A stretch of 64,000 nt of DNA from Bifidobacterium sp. ESL0800 (GCF_029395355.1 NZ_CP113913.1:1922001-1986000); one strand, 5' to 3'; shown: positions 42,574-53,000, numbered from the stretch's first letter. Notes: generated by a model from the sequence alone, not told the origin. A program made the numbers and translations.

Positions 42574-45363
42574 CTACGGCTTGGCGCGACTATACGCATG
42601 TTTATATGCATAACGCGCCACCGCCGTTACCGCACTCGCGCCCAACGCCGCCAGCCATACCCAGACCGACGCGCTGCCGGCTTTGGGCAGGGGCGAGACC
42701 GGTGGGAGCAGTGGCAGGCCGAGGGTCTGGTCAGCGCCCTCGTTGTGCTGGTCGTCCGTGACGGAAACGGTGTAATGCCCTTTGGCGTTCGGTGAGGCGG
42801 ACGATTCCGGGACCGTGATCTGCCAATGACCATCGCGGTCGGTGGTCGTAATGGAACGTTTCCCGCCGGGCCAGCGGATCGTGACGGTGTCGCCGGCTTC
42901 AGGCCGGCCGGTATCGTCCTTGGTATTCCCGGTGATGGCAGAGGTATCGGCGCTGTCAATTTGTAATACAGGTGCAACCATGTCCAGCACTTCATTGAGT
43001 TGTGCGGCCTTCGAGGATGCGCCTCGCGCGTTGCGCAGCGTGGCGGAGAAGACGGCGTGGTTCGTGCCTTTCGGCATCGCAGGCGGAAGCAGCCGGAGAG
43101 CGGGTATGGCCACCGACCAAGCCGTCTGGCCAGGCTCGACGGTGACGTCGGTGCAGACGGCCGCGCTGCCGGAGAGCGGATGGTAATCGGCATCAGCGGG
43201 TTGCACGCAGAGACTCAGGGTGGTGGCTGCCTCGCCGATCGGCCAGACGTCGGTGCCGGAGACCTTGACTGCCGCCCCCGCGGCCAGTTTGCCGCCGGCC
43301 GAGGCCAAGGTGTGCGGAATGCTGACGGCGCTGATGACGGGCGTCTTGGCCGGCGCGGGCACGAAGGTCACCGTGTAGACATTCGAGTAGCCGGACAGGT
43401 CGAGCGGATCGACGGAGTTGCCGGGAGCCGATGTCGCCGGAGCCGTTGTGGTCACGGTTGTTGCCGTGATCGGTGTTCCCGGAGCCGATGTCGCGCTTTT
43501 GACCCCCGAACCCGGTGGCGGGTATTGCCAGGCGCGGTAGGAGCGAATTCGGGCGTAGGGATTGGACTCGTCGACGCTGTCCGGCAGCTTCCAGCGCCCG
43601 TCCGCGCCCACGGTGGCCGTGCCGACGTACGATTCCACCCGTTTGGTGGTCGTAGCGGCCACTTCGCCGCTGGCGGGGTCCGGCGTGGAGACGAACAGGT
43701 CGACGTCCATCCCCGGCGTTCCGGTGCCGCCGACGTTTTGCGTGGAGGCGTAGAGCAGGCCGCTGGGCCCGACTTTCGGCGCGTCGATGGTGGGAGGTGT
43801 GGGCTTGGCAAGCGCGAAACCGTCGAAGACGGAGGCGTTCGACCATCCGAGGTCGGCGATCCGCTGTGCTTCGGCCGCGCCCATGCCCGCCGTAATGCCC
43901 TTGCCGCCGTTGCTGGCGCCGCTTGCCACGGAGGTGAGCGGGTTGAAGACGTCTTGGTCCTGCGCGGTGACGTATCGGTCGTCGCTGCCCGCGGAGCTGC
44001 GGGTGATCGGCCAGACCACCAGTTTGAAATAGCCGCTCGGCCTGCCGCCTGTTTTTTGTTCGGCCATCGCGCGGGCGAAATCGATGGAACCGTCCGGCCG
44101 TTGCGCGTCGCCTGAGGCCAGCATGGCCGTGTTGTTGCCCGAAGCCGGGGCGTTGAGCGCGGAATAGTTGTTCCATTTGTTGAAATTGGCCGTATTGCCG
44201 GGTTTTTGTGTGCCGATCTGCGCGATCGGGGTCAGCGCGTCCGCCGGCACCCATTGCCCGGCCGCGCTTAAGGCCAGCCATTGGAAATAGAACGAGCTCA
44301 CCACGGAGTAGGGGTGCGGGTTGGCCAGCCCCTCGCCGTCGGAAGTGCCGTTGTCGCGCGAGACGAGGTCGTAGTCGTTGAAGTAGGTGAAGAACGAGTG
44401 CGCCGGCGCGATGCCTGGGCCGGTGCCCGCCTGCGAAAAGCCGTGCGCCACGTTGAGCCCCCAGCCGGTGCCGGCCTCGCTGTTGAACATCTGCGGGGTG
44501 GAGTCGTAGCCGATGCCCAGAATCGGCCCGTTGCCGGTGCAGGTGATTTTGCCGTTCACCGGTGCCGGACTGGTGCAGCGGTCGGTTGCGTAGGTGTGCA
44601 ACGGCAGCGCCTTGCCGGTGGCGGGGTCGACGGCCATATTGGTGGCAATCGACGGCATACTCTCCATCTGTGGCACCGAGAGCGCGCCGACGTTGCCGAG
44701 CACCGCGTAGACATACAGCGGCACCTGCGTACCGCCGACGACGTTCGGGTCGGGGCTATTGGGGTAGTCGAAATCGCCGCGTATCGAAATCGCGAGATAG
44801 TCGTAATCGCCGACCGTCTGGCTCGATTGGATCACGAAGATATCGCCCTCGTTGTTCGTCCAGTTTCTGATCTTGTCGGCGTCGCTCTGCGCTCCAAAAT
44901 AGGAGGCCGTGCGCGTGTTGGTGGTCGTGCCGTCGTAGGAGTAGACGATGCTCAGCCCCGGGCTGCTGTTCTGTGGGTTGACGTCGCCGTGCGCCACCCG
45001 CAGCACGAAGTCCATGCGCAGCTCGTCCATGTTCGCGTCGATGCGTGAGTTGTAATTGAGCATCCGGTAGAGGCGGGGTTTGTGGTCGACGCCGAAATCG
45101 GCGGTGGCGGTGCCGGTTTTCTGGGTGACGGCAGCGCTCGCATCCTGCGTGCCGATAGTGTCGGCTGCCTGCGTGACGGCGCGGGAAGGAGAAGGCTGGG
45201 GCGTCGGCATCGTGTTGGCATCGGAGCTGCCGATTGTGCTCTGTGCGGTGGCGTAGGGCTGGATGGCGCCCAGAGTCGCGAGCAGCGTAAGGATGGCCAG
45301 CGAGAAGGCAAGCAGCCCGCGGGCGCATGCGTTCCAGCGCGGTTTTCCGCAAAATATCCGCAC
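42574..45363 (-). CDS. Cell-wall adhesin with one shared module and LPKAG sorting signal
   Basis: 929 residues. The start is GTG (45363), with AAGGAGG about 8 bases upstream. Signal peptide ~14-41. The module at ~98-515 matches those in the protein at 32303: LRMDFVLRVAHGDVNP, WGLNVAHGF, FYFQWLAL, DGSIDF, GYFKLVVWPIT, VFNPLTS, LGWSNASVFDGF. Ig/invasin-like domains (~530-885) follow. The C-terminus has LPKAG, a hydrophobic segment and a basic tail (YKHAYSRAKP). LPKAG departs from LPxTG. It is divergent from pilus locus 2, and probably wall-anchored. Confidence 0.8.
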   Translation of the reverse strand: MRIFCGKPRWNACARGLLAFSLAILTLLATLGAIQPYATAQSTIGSSDANTMPTPQPSPSRAVTQAADTIGTQDASAAVTQKTGTATADFGVDHKPRLYRMLNYNSRIDANMDELRMDFVLRVAHGDVNPQNSSPGLSIVYSYDGTTTNTRTASYFGAQSDADKIRNWTNNEGDIFVIQSSQTVGDYDYLAISIRGDFDYPNSPDPNVVGGTQVPLYVYAVLGNVGALSVPQMESMPSIATNMAVDPATGKALPLHTYATDRCTSPAPVNGKITCTGNGPILGIGYDSTPQMFNSEAGTGWGLNVAHGFSQAGTGPGIAPAHSFFTYFNDYDLVSRDNGTSDGEGLANPHPYSVVSSFYFQWLALSAAGQWVPADALTPIAQIGTQKPGNTANFNKWNNYSALNAPASGNNTAMLASGDAQRPDGSIDFARAMAEQKTGGRPSGYFKLVVWPITRSSAGSDDRYVTAQDQDVFNPLTSVASGASNGGKGITAGMGAAEAQRIADLGWSNASVFDGFALAKPTPPTIDAPKVGPSGLLYASTQNVGGTGTPGMDVDLFVSTPDPASGEVAATTTKRVESYVGTATVGADGRWKLPDSVDESNPYARIRSYRAWQYPPPGSGVKSATSAPGTPITATTVTTTAPATSAPGNSVDPLDLSGYSNVYTVTFVPAPAKTPVISAVSIPHTLASAGGKLAAGAAVKVSGTDVWPIGEAATTLSLCVQPADADYHPLSGSAAVCTDVTVEPGQTAWSVAIPALRLLPPAMPKGTNHAVFSATLRNARGASSKAAQLNEVLDMVAPVLQIDSADTSAITGNTKDDTGRPEAGDTVTIRWPGGKRSITTTDRDGHWQITVPESSASPNAKGHYTVSVTDDQHNEGADQTLGLPLLPPVSPLPKAGSASVWVWLAALGASAVTAVARYAYKHAYSRAKP

Positions 45364-46071
45364 GTTGCTGCCTCCTTACCTGTTGTGTCTTGTGGCTCTT
45401 GAATCTCCGAATCGCTTGTTTGTTATCCCGCTGCGGCCGTGATGGGTCTGGTAGCGGTTCCCGAGTGCCATCGTGGGCGCGACACGTCAGGCAACGTCAG
45501 GCAACGGCTGTCGCATGCCGGTTTGACGCGTTATGCTGTGGCAGCCGGAATGCGGTGACGTACAGAGGGTACACCGCCGCGCTGGGCTTCGGGCGAAATG
45601 AACGGTTCGCTGTGTGCGATGGATTTGCGTGGTTGCGGATTATGTGATAACCACCGGATCGGGTTTGAGGCGATAAATCTCGTCGTCCCGCTTTGTTGCG
45701 TTGTCTCCGTCGACGTTGGTATCTAGCAAGGAATGTTCTGTATGTTCTGAATGCCCGTTTCTCATGGATATTTAGACAATAATAAAGTAAATAACTAAAA
45801 ACTTAGACTCATCAGTAGTTTTTGTGAAATATCTCATATCTGCTATCGGCGAGTGCACCGTCGTCTGCCCAGATGGTTCCGCTATATTCTCATAGGCAAA
45901 GTTGGTCAGGGCGTCGGTTTTCCGCAGCCACTGCCGCAACAGCAAGCATGATCCGCGATGTAAGGCGCTGTATACCGGGTTTGAGGCTCACGCTTGTACC
46001 TGTTTTGTCGTCCACCACGCCGCTTGACGGCTGTCGATGACAATGATTTCCAAACGAGGGGAAGTACTCCA
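45364..46071. other. Divergent promoter region between the LPKAG adhesin and pilus locus 2
   Basis: 708 bases without a supported gene. An AT-rich block at 45755-45840 (ATATTTAGACAATAATAAAG) is the likeliest promoter zone for the pilin gene at 46072, though I cannot assign boxes. No repeat or hairpin of note. Confidence 0.4.
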
Positions 46072-48051
46072 TTGAGCAGATTATTGCAAAGCCGATTGAA
46101 GGGAAAACGTTTCGTAGCGCTGTTGCTGGCGTTGACGACGCTGCTGGCGTTGGCGGGTCCCGTCGCCCGCGCCGAAGCCGCAGACGGCCCTACGTCCGCG
46201 TCGAAACTGCCGACGTACGGTGATAAAGACGATTTCGTCGCCGGTGCCATCAACCCGAACAAGACGCCGACATTGACGGTGACCTCGTATCTGTCCAGCG
46301 ACGAAGGTTTCGCCTCCACCGGTTCCGCCAACGACCAGAACGAGGCAGCCGAAGGGCGCCAGGCCAATTCCGGAGCCGATTTCGAGCTCAGCGAAGTGCA
46401 GCCTGCCGCGGGATTGCAGTGGTCGCAGGTCTCGGTGAGCGACGTGAACACGTTCGTGAAGGTGGGCGAAGGACATATCTATTACGGCTCGACCGGTGCC
46501 GACGGATCCATCAACCCGGATCAGTGGTTCATGGATAACGACCACAAGACCCCGAGCGCCGGTTTCCCCAAGGGCGAGCACCACTATCTGCTCCACCAGA
46601 CCGGCAGCCGCTACAGCAGCCGCGCCTTCGTCGAGGATTCCATTTTCGGCCTGCCGTACCGCACCACGCAGACCGACACGAACGGCGTGACCAGCGTCGG
46701 TTATATCTATAACCTCCATCTGTTCCCCAAGAACCAGACCACGAACCAGCTTTCCAAGGTCATGACCCACACTTCCGGCTCCGCCATCGCGCAGGTCGGC
46801 GACAAGCAGGATTACGAGATCACCCAGGTCATTGCCAACGACAGCAATCCGCAGACCAGCAAGGACAGCAGCCTCCTGCAGCTTTCCAATATCGCAGACA
46901 CGAACATCGCCGAAGACGGAACCGGCGTGCAGCTGCGCGTCGTCGACCGCCTGCCTGCTTCGCTGAAGACCGTCGCCGACCCAACGGTGAGCGTGACGTT
47001 CACCGGCGACAACGGTCGGCAGGTCACTCATGACGTGCCGGCGGCAGTGTATTCGTATTCCACGGGACACAGCGCTCCCAAGCGCATCAATCCGACGTAT
47101 GCGGGTCAATCGATGACCACCCAGGATGGCCGTGAGGTCGGCACCGACGACGCGAACACCACCTACCTGACCTTCGACTTCTTCAAGGATGTCGCCACGT
47201 TCAAGACGCTGATCGCGGGCGCCCAGAAGGACCACCGCATCCTGCTGCGCATCGATCTGAAAACCCAGGTGACCGCGAACGGCGACTCCATCAGCGTCGA
47301 TGCCGGGCATATGGGCAACATCGCCTTCGCGGATCATGGCTACACCCCGAAGCCGCTGGCTGGCGCCTCCCACACCCCGACCGCAGGCTTCCAGTTCGTC
47401 AAAACCGACATCGACGGCAACGGGCTTCCTGGCGCGGTCTTCCGCCTTTCGGATCCGGACAGCGACGCGCGTTTCCTGGCCAGCGACGGCAAGTTCTATG
47501 CCGACGGCGACCAGCGGCCCAGCGGTGTCGATTTCATCCAGGCGGCTTCCAACAACGCCGGTATCGTCAGCTTCGTCGACCTGCCGGTGATGCAGAAAAC
47601 CAATCCCGCCGATCCGACGACCTGGAAGGGCGTGGGCCTCAAGGTCAATATCGAGGAATACTCGGCACCGGTGGGTTACGCGCGTGCGCGTGAGGTCTTC
47701 AAACAGCTTGACTTCAGCGCGATTGAGGGCAAGAGCGAGGAAGACATTGTCACCTCCAACCCCGAAGGCATCTTCCCTGCCGGCTATGAGCCGTCCAACA
47801 CCAAGCCGAGCACCTTGTTCGGCGCGTACGGGGTCACGCCGAAAGACGCCAAGGACGTCTTCGGCAAGCCCATCACCGTCGGCATGAAGAACTGGAAGGC
47901 CACCGACATTCTCGGCCGGCCCATGGGACTGCCGCTCACCGGTGGCATGGGCATCGTGATCTTCCTGGTGCTCGGCGCGCTGGTGATGGCGCTCGCCGCG
48001 TGGCGTCGCCATCGTGCGGCTTTGAAAGCGGAACAGACGACCGCACGGTGA
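46072..48051 (+). CDS. Major pilin-like LPLTG surface protein (pilus locus 2)
   Basis: 659 residues. The start is TTG 46072, because GAGGGGAAG lies about 9 bases before it and the signal peptide (KGKRFVALLLALTTLLALAGPVARAEA) begins right after. A D2-type region follows. HLFPKN (pilin motif of the W/YxxxPKN type) holds the lysine to be linked. IEEYSAPVGYA is an E-box-like sequence near the C-terminal domain (~560). The sorting signal is LPLTGG plus span plus basic tail (WRRHRAALKAEQTTAR). A sortase overlaps its stop by four bases. Confidence 0.87.
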   Translation: MSRLLQSRLKGKRFVALLLALTTLLALAGPVARAEAADGPTSASKLPTYGDKDDFVAGAINPNKTPTLTVTSYLSSDEGFASTGSANDQNEAAEGRQANSGADFELSEVQPAAGLQWSQVSVSDVNTFVKVGEGHIYYGSTGADGSINPDQWFMDNDHKTPSAGFPKGEHHYLLHQTGSRYSSRAFVEDSIFGLPYRTTQTDTNGVTSVGYIYNLHLFPKNQTTNQLSKVMTHTSGSAIAQVGDKQDYEITQVIANDSNPQTSKDSSLLQLSNIADTNIAEDGTGVQLRVVDRLPASLKTVADPTVSVTFTGDNGRQVTHDVPAAVYSYSTGHSAPKRINPTYAGQSMTTQDGREVGTDDANTTYLTFDFFKDVATFKTLIAGAQKDHRILLRIDLKTQVTANGDSISVDAGHMGNIAFADHGYTPKPLAGASHTPTAGFQFVKTDIDGNGLPGAVFRLSDPDSDARFLASDGKFYADGDQRPSGVDFIQAASNNAGIVSFVDLPVMQKTNPADPTTWKGVGLKVNIEEYSAPVGYARAREVFKQLDFSAIEGKSEEDIVTSNPEGIFPAGYEPSNTKPSTLFGAYGVTPKDAKDVFGKPITVGMKNWKATDILGRPMGLPLTGGMGIVIFLVLGALVMALAAWRRHRAALKAEQTTAR

Positions 48052-49295
48052 GGCCGGCGAAGTCGATGGGGTTGGCTGGGGGTGACGTGGCTGACGCGGC
48101 CGACGTCGCTGATGTGGCCGACGTGAGCGCCGTGGCCGTTGAATCGGACGGGAGTGTCGGGTCCGCGGAACCTTCCGCCTCTGTTGCGGAGGGTTCGGCT
48201 GCCCGCCATGCCAAGGCGCGCAAGCCCCGCAGCCTCATCGATGTGGCCATTTTCGTGGTCGGGCTGGCGATTTTCCTCTATCCGCTGGTGGCGGACTATG
48301 TGAACTATCGCCAGCCGCAGGCCGCCATCGACGCCTACGACGCCATCGTTTCCAAGCTCTCGCCGTCTGCCCAGCGGAAGATGTGGAACGATGCCAAGTC
48401 CTACAACGCCGAAATCGGGCGTCTGCCGGTGCGCGATCCGTTCCGCAGCGGCGATATCAAAGCGCCGTTCAATAGGTATTACAAAACCCTCAACGTGGAC
48501 GGCAAAGGCATGATGGGCTATGTCGATATCCCCAAGATTCATGTGAAGCTGCCTATCGAGCACGGTACTTCCGACAAGGCGCTGGCGAATGCCACCGGCC
48601 ATCTCGCCACGACCCCGCTACCGACCGACGACACCGGCATCCAGCCCGTCGTCACCGGCCACACCGGTCTCGTCGGCCATATTCTTTTCGACAACCTCAC
48701 GCAGCTCAGGCGCGGCGACGTGTTCCAGATTCGCGTGCTGAACCACCGGCTGAGCTACCGGGTCGACCGGATTTCCGTGGTGCTGCCCGACGACGTGAGC
48801 CGGCTGCAGCCCATCTCCGGCGGCAACTACGTCACGCTGCTCACCTGCACGCCCTACGGCGTCAACGACCATCGACTGCTCGTGCGCGGCCATTTTGTGG
48901 GGGAGGGGGTGCCCGCAACCCAGCCGAGCGGCGCGCCTCTGTGGACGATGTGGCTGTTTCTGGTGCTGGTCATGCTGGCTGCGGTGGGCATGGCGCTCGC
49001 CCGTCGCCGTCGCGCGCGGCTGAGCCGTATCCTCGCCGACGCCCTTGACCGGTTCGAGGCGCAAGACGAGGAATTCTCGGACTCCAGTCGTCTCGGCCGC
49101 CGCCACGGTTCGGCCGGCCGTCTGCGAGCGAAAATCGCCTTGCTCACGGCGTTGATCTGGTTGCTGGCTTTCGTCGCCTTGATTTGTGCGTGGGCTTCGT
49201 TCGGCCTGATGATGCGCACCGGTTTCCTGCCCGTCTTCAACCTCGGCTACGCGTGGTTCGACGCCCACGTCGCATATTTCTTCGGCCTCGTATAG
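48048..49295 (+). CDS. Class C sortase, pilus locus 2
   Basis: 415 residues. GTG 48048 overlaps the pilin stop as GTGA, suggesting coupled translation. ATG 48066 is an alternative. An Ala/Asp/Val repeat (DVADAADVADVADVSAV) opens the N-terminus. A span (~66-86) precedes the sortase core with His205 (VVTGHTG), Cys267 (LLTCTPYG) and Arg276 (NDHRLL), the same numbering as the locus 1 sortase. Beyond the core are three hydrophobic segments (ending LLTALIWLLAFVALICAWA and NLGYAWFDAHVAYFFGLV), more than in typical class C sortases. Expected partner is the adjacent pilin, with HLFPKN and LPLTG. Confidence 0.9.
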   Translation: MRPAKSMGLAGGDVADAADVADVADVSAVAVESDGSVGSAEPSASVAEGSAARHAKARKPRSLIDVAIFVVGLAIFLYPLVADYVNYRQPQAAIDAYDAIVSKLSPSAQRKMWNDAKSYNAEIGRLPVRDPFRSGDIKAPFNRYYKTLNVDGKGMMGYVDIPKIHVKLPIEHGTSDKALANATGHLATTPLPTDDTGIQPVVTGHTGLVGHILFDNLTQLRRGDVFQIRVLNHRLSYRVDRISVVLPDDVSRLQPISGGNYVTLLTCTPYGVNDHRLLVRGHFVGEGVPATQPSGAPLWTMWLFLVLVMLAAVGMALARRRRARLSRILADALDRFEAQDEEFSDSSRLGRRHGSAGRLRAKIALLTALIWLLAFVALICAWASFGLMMRTGFLPVFNLGYAWFDAHVAYFFGLV

Positions 49296-49386
49296 TGGCT
49301 GCCGCTCGATGCATCCACGGTGGTTTGTCGGATTGCCTGCCGTGCCGCTCGCGACTGATATTGCCGCGGGCGGCACGGTGCTGGCG

Positions 49387-49539
49387 CTATTCGATCCTGC
49401 GGATCGCGTAGAGGACGCAGACCGCTAGGATTGCCGCGGCCAGAGGCGGGCTTACCTTTGGCGCGATCGCGAGCAGTACGACGCCCGCGAGCCAGCAGAG
49501 CCCGGCGTTCCCGGGCTTTTTGTTATGATGGGATGCCAT
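49387..49539 (-). CDS. Small membrane protein (50 aa), unknown function
   Basis: 50 residues from ATG 49539, which has AAGGAGG about 8 bases upstream. A basic start (MASHHNKKPGNAG) is followed by two hydrophobic segments (LCWLAGVVLLAIAPKV and PLAAAILAVCVLYAIRRIE), the pattern of a small two-span membrane protein. I do not recognise the family. Its minus strand carries, in reverse, a plus-strand terminator-like hairpin (49499-49522), which would fit within the same bases. Real-gene status rests on ribosome site and hydrophobic pattern. Confidence 0.55.
   Translation of the reverse strand: MASHHNKKPGNAGLCWLAGVVLLAIAPKVSPPLAAAILAVCVLYAIRRIE
49499..49522 (+). terminator. Hairpin with T-run, possible terminator of pilus locus 2
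   Basis: AGCCCGG and CCGGGCT form a stem with a 5-base loop, followed by TTTTTG. It lies about 200 bases after the sortase stop and overlaps the small minus-strand gene, so transcripts would have to read on before stopping. Confidence 0.5.
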
Positions 49540-49682
49540 TTTCTGGCCTCCTTCTGATACATGTCGGCCGGCCTTATGACCCTGCCGGTCGCGCGCACGT
49601 TTCGCAATCGGTTCAAGGATTGCTGCCGCATGCACGCGGCAAGACCGACGCTACAACACAGACGTATGAAAGTGCAAATGAA

Positions 49683-49711
49683 AACCTTGATTTTCAAGAA
49701 AAATCAAGGTT
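49683..49711. other. Perfect 12-bp inverted repeat
   Basis: AACCTTGATTTT and AAAATCAAGGTT, 5-base loop, in a gap between pilus locus 2 and the P-type ATPase. No gene is close. TCTTGATATG follows without a long U-run. Function unclear. Confidence 0.6.
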
Positions 49712-49874
49712 TCTTGATATGGGTTGCGATTGTGGCGCCTGATGTGCTATGTTCGTGGTGTCGGTTTGGAGCGGTTCACTTCGGGGCGTTTTCGGGTTTC
49801 TGGAGCTTTTGCCTCGTCGGTCTCCGCCGGTAGGGCGTTCTTTTTTGTTATCCGTCCTCTGATATATGGGTATT

Positions 49875-49916
49875 CGTGCGGGTCGTCGGCTTGGGCTGGC
49901 GGCCCGCACGAGTTTT
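49875..49916 (+). terminator. Terminator-like hairpin 160 bases upstream of the P-type ATPase
   Basis: CGTGCGGGTCGTCGGC and GCTGGCGGCCCGCACG form a long stem with a TTGG loop, followed by AGTTTT. It resembles the htrA terminator at 42272 with matched changes in both arms. It could stop transcripts from the left. TATACT at 49943-49948 downstream is a candidate -10 box for the ATPase. Confidence 0.6.
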
Positions 49917-50075
49917 CCGGCACGTTGTCAACGCGGTGCCGTTATACTTAATTCATAATCTTTACGCCGTGTATCGGTGGCCTCGCGCCGCCGGTGGGTT
50001 AACAAGGCGTGACCAACTTGCTTGGCCGCGTGCTTGTGTGACTCGTGGCAAAGCAGCACACGCGCAAGGAGAATC

Positions 50076-53000
50076 ATGCGGGTCATTCGCAAAGTTGCCG
50101 ACATCTGCCGGCAGGTACCAATGCTTCCCACCACCATCGTGGCTGCGGTTTTCGTGGCTTTGTTCTGGAATTATCGGCCGTGGATGGGCGGCTTCGGTGC
50201 GCTGAAAATCGGCAATTTCGTGGCCGCTCCGCCGAGCGTGGGGGCATGGCATATCGGTCCGTTCGCGTTCAACCCTTCCGTCGGTCAGTTCATCGTGGTC
50301 TTGCTCGTTGCCTATTCCGTTTTCGATTCCGTGCGCGGCATGGTCGCCTCGCTGAAGGCCGGGCACGTGGGCATCGACGTGCTCGCGATTCTCGCGTTGC
50401 TTTCGACGCTCGGCGTGCAGGAATACTGGGCGGCTTGGGCCGTGGTGCTGATGATTTGGTCCGGCGAGGCCATCGAATCGTTCGCGCAGGCCAAAGCCGA
50501 AAGTAACCTGAGCGCGCTGGTCGCCGCCGCCCCGCAGATGGCGCATGTCTCGGATTTGCCGGGTGTTGGGGCAACGGGAAATTCGGCCGCTGACCATTCC
50601 GCCGATAAAACACGGTCGCAAGATGTCGGAGTTCCTAGGAGCGACAGCGATACTGACAGTCTCTGCAATACAGAAAATATCGGCAACGCCGGCAATGCTA
50701 GGAATACCGGGGATATTCGGGATGCTGGAGATACCGATAGAGCTGCCAACCGACATTCTCAGGCAAGTGAAATCGGCAGAGGAGTTGTAACTTCTGCCGA
50801 CTCTTTGGACTCTAACGAGAACGCGGGGAATGCACGCCTCGATGCACTGTTTGCCAATAGCGACAAGCGTTTGGCCGACGGATTCCGGGCGACGCTGGCT
50901 GCTGCGTTGCCGCGAGGGAATGCACGCGAACGGGAAAATAACCTGTGTGTGATTGATACCGATGATTGCAACTGCGAGCTTTCTTCTGTGGCGAAGGATA
51001 ACGCTGCAAGCTCCCGGAACCGTTCGCGCGGTTCGCGAGGTTCGCAAGGCAGGCGTGCGCAGCAGGCAGGTTCTCTGGCGCGTCATACATTTATCGGCGG
51101 GTCGCTGGCCCGCACTTCGCAGGCCTCGAAAACGCTGGAATCCCAAGCCTCGCAGGATGCTCATTTCCATACGGTTCCTGTCGATCAGGTGAAGCTGGGC
51201 GACGTGCTAGTGGTCCTGCCCGGCGAAACGATTCCGGTGGATGGCAAGCTGTTGAGCGGCACGGCGACGCTTGACCTGAGCGCGATTAACGGCGAACCTC
51301 TGCCGCGCACCGTATTCGCGGGCGCTCGCGTAATGAGCGGAGCCATCAACGGTTCGACGATGATTGTCATCCGTGCCACGCAGCTGGCTAAAGATTCGCA
51401 GTACCAGCAGACCATGCAGCTGGTCGATTCCGCGCGGTCTTCGCGCGCGCCCGTGGTCAAAACCGCCGACGTGCTCGCAGTGCCGTTTACCATTATTTCG
51501 CTTGTCATCGGCATCGCTGCATGGATTGCTTCCGGCACCCCGGAACGTTTTGCGCAGGTGCTCGTGCTGGCCACGCCCTGCCCGCTGCTCATCGCCGCGC
51601 CGGTGGCGTATATGGCCGGAACCGGACGGCTTGCGAAGGCCGGGATTCTGACGAAAACGCAGGAAGTCCTGGAAAATCTCGGCAAGGTCTCGCATATTTT
51701 CTTCGATAAAACCGGCACGCTTACGGTCACCAGGCCGCAGGTCGTGCGGGTCGACGTGCCGGACGAGGCGCGCAGGCGGTTGCCGGATTTGCTCGGGCTG
51801 GATGGGGCTGAAGCCGGAGTCGGACTTAAACCGGAATCGGAAGCTGAATCAAAATCGGAAGTCGAACCGAAATCCGCGCGTAAATCCAAATCGGACTCAG
51901 GGCGCTCGCACCCGGACTCGCGCTCGCAACGGGACCTATATAATAAGGACACCTATATAAAGGACATCATCGTGGAACTCGCCGCGGTGGTGGAGACGTA
52001 TTCGGTGCACATCCTCGCGCAGGGCATCGTCGCCGCCGGGGCCGCCGCGTCCAAAAAGCTGCACAACGGCCGCACCGCTTTCCCGGTGGTCAAAGGCGTG
52101 CACGAGGATGCCGGCAATGGCGTTGAGGGCAAGGTCGAGGGCCATACGGTTCGCGTCGGGCGGCTCGGTTTCGTGACGGGGGCGAGTCGGAACAGCGAAG
52201 GTTCGTTTGCCAAGTCGACGTTGCTGAATCGTGCTGACGATACGGCAAGTACTGCCGGCAGAGTCAACGTTGCTGCCAAAACCTCCGGTACAGATAATCC
52301 CGAACAGGTAGACCATGCTGGTATCGGTTCGCAAGGTAGCCGAGATAATAGAAAGGACACCGAAAACGCGTTGGCCGATAACGGAAGTTCTTTTATCTCG
52401 CGAACGGCCGGTGCCCGTGATTTCGTTTCGGGCGACCAAGCCGGAAACGATCCTTGCGGCCATAGGGGCGGGAATGAAGCCATTTCAGCGGATAGCCGAG
52501 ATAAGAAAGATTCAACGTCTGATGTGAGCGGGAGTCCGTGTAAGGAACCGTATAGAGGCCAGGAGTTTCCAGCCTCGCAATTCAAAGCGCGCGCGGCCGA
52601 CGAAATGGCGGCGTACGTTTCGATTGACGGAATCCTCGCCGCGTGTATCGTGCTGCGTGACGTGCCGCGCAGTAATGCCCGTGAATCGTTGCAGCGTCTG
52701 CGCTCCTTGGGTGTGGATGCGGTGACCATGCTGACCGGGGATTCCCGTGCGTCCGCCGATGTGATCGCTGCGGAAGTGGGCATTGACGACGTTCGCGCCG
52801 ACCTGTTGCCGCAGGATAAGGTCTCGGCGGTCAAGGCTGTTTCACATGAAGCGTTGCGGCGGCCGGCGAAGGTCGAGACGTTCCTCGACCGGCTTTCCGG
52901 GCAGCCCAAGCCTCGCCCGATTTCGGTGATGGTCGGCGACGGCGTCAACGACGCCCCGGTGTTGGCCGCGGCCGATATCGGCATTGCCATGACGGACGGC

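Noticed and set aside
46081..48012. 643-codon open frame opposite pilin 2
   Set aside because: It is antisense to an LPLTG pilin with signal peptide and sorting signal. Long antisense frames are expected in GC-rich DNA.
49683..49711. Terminator of pilus locus 2
   Set aside because: The stem is perfect, but it lies 390 bases from the sortase stop with no clear U-run. It is kept only as an inverted repeat.
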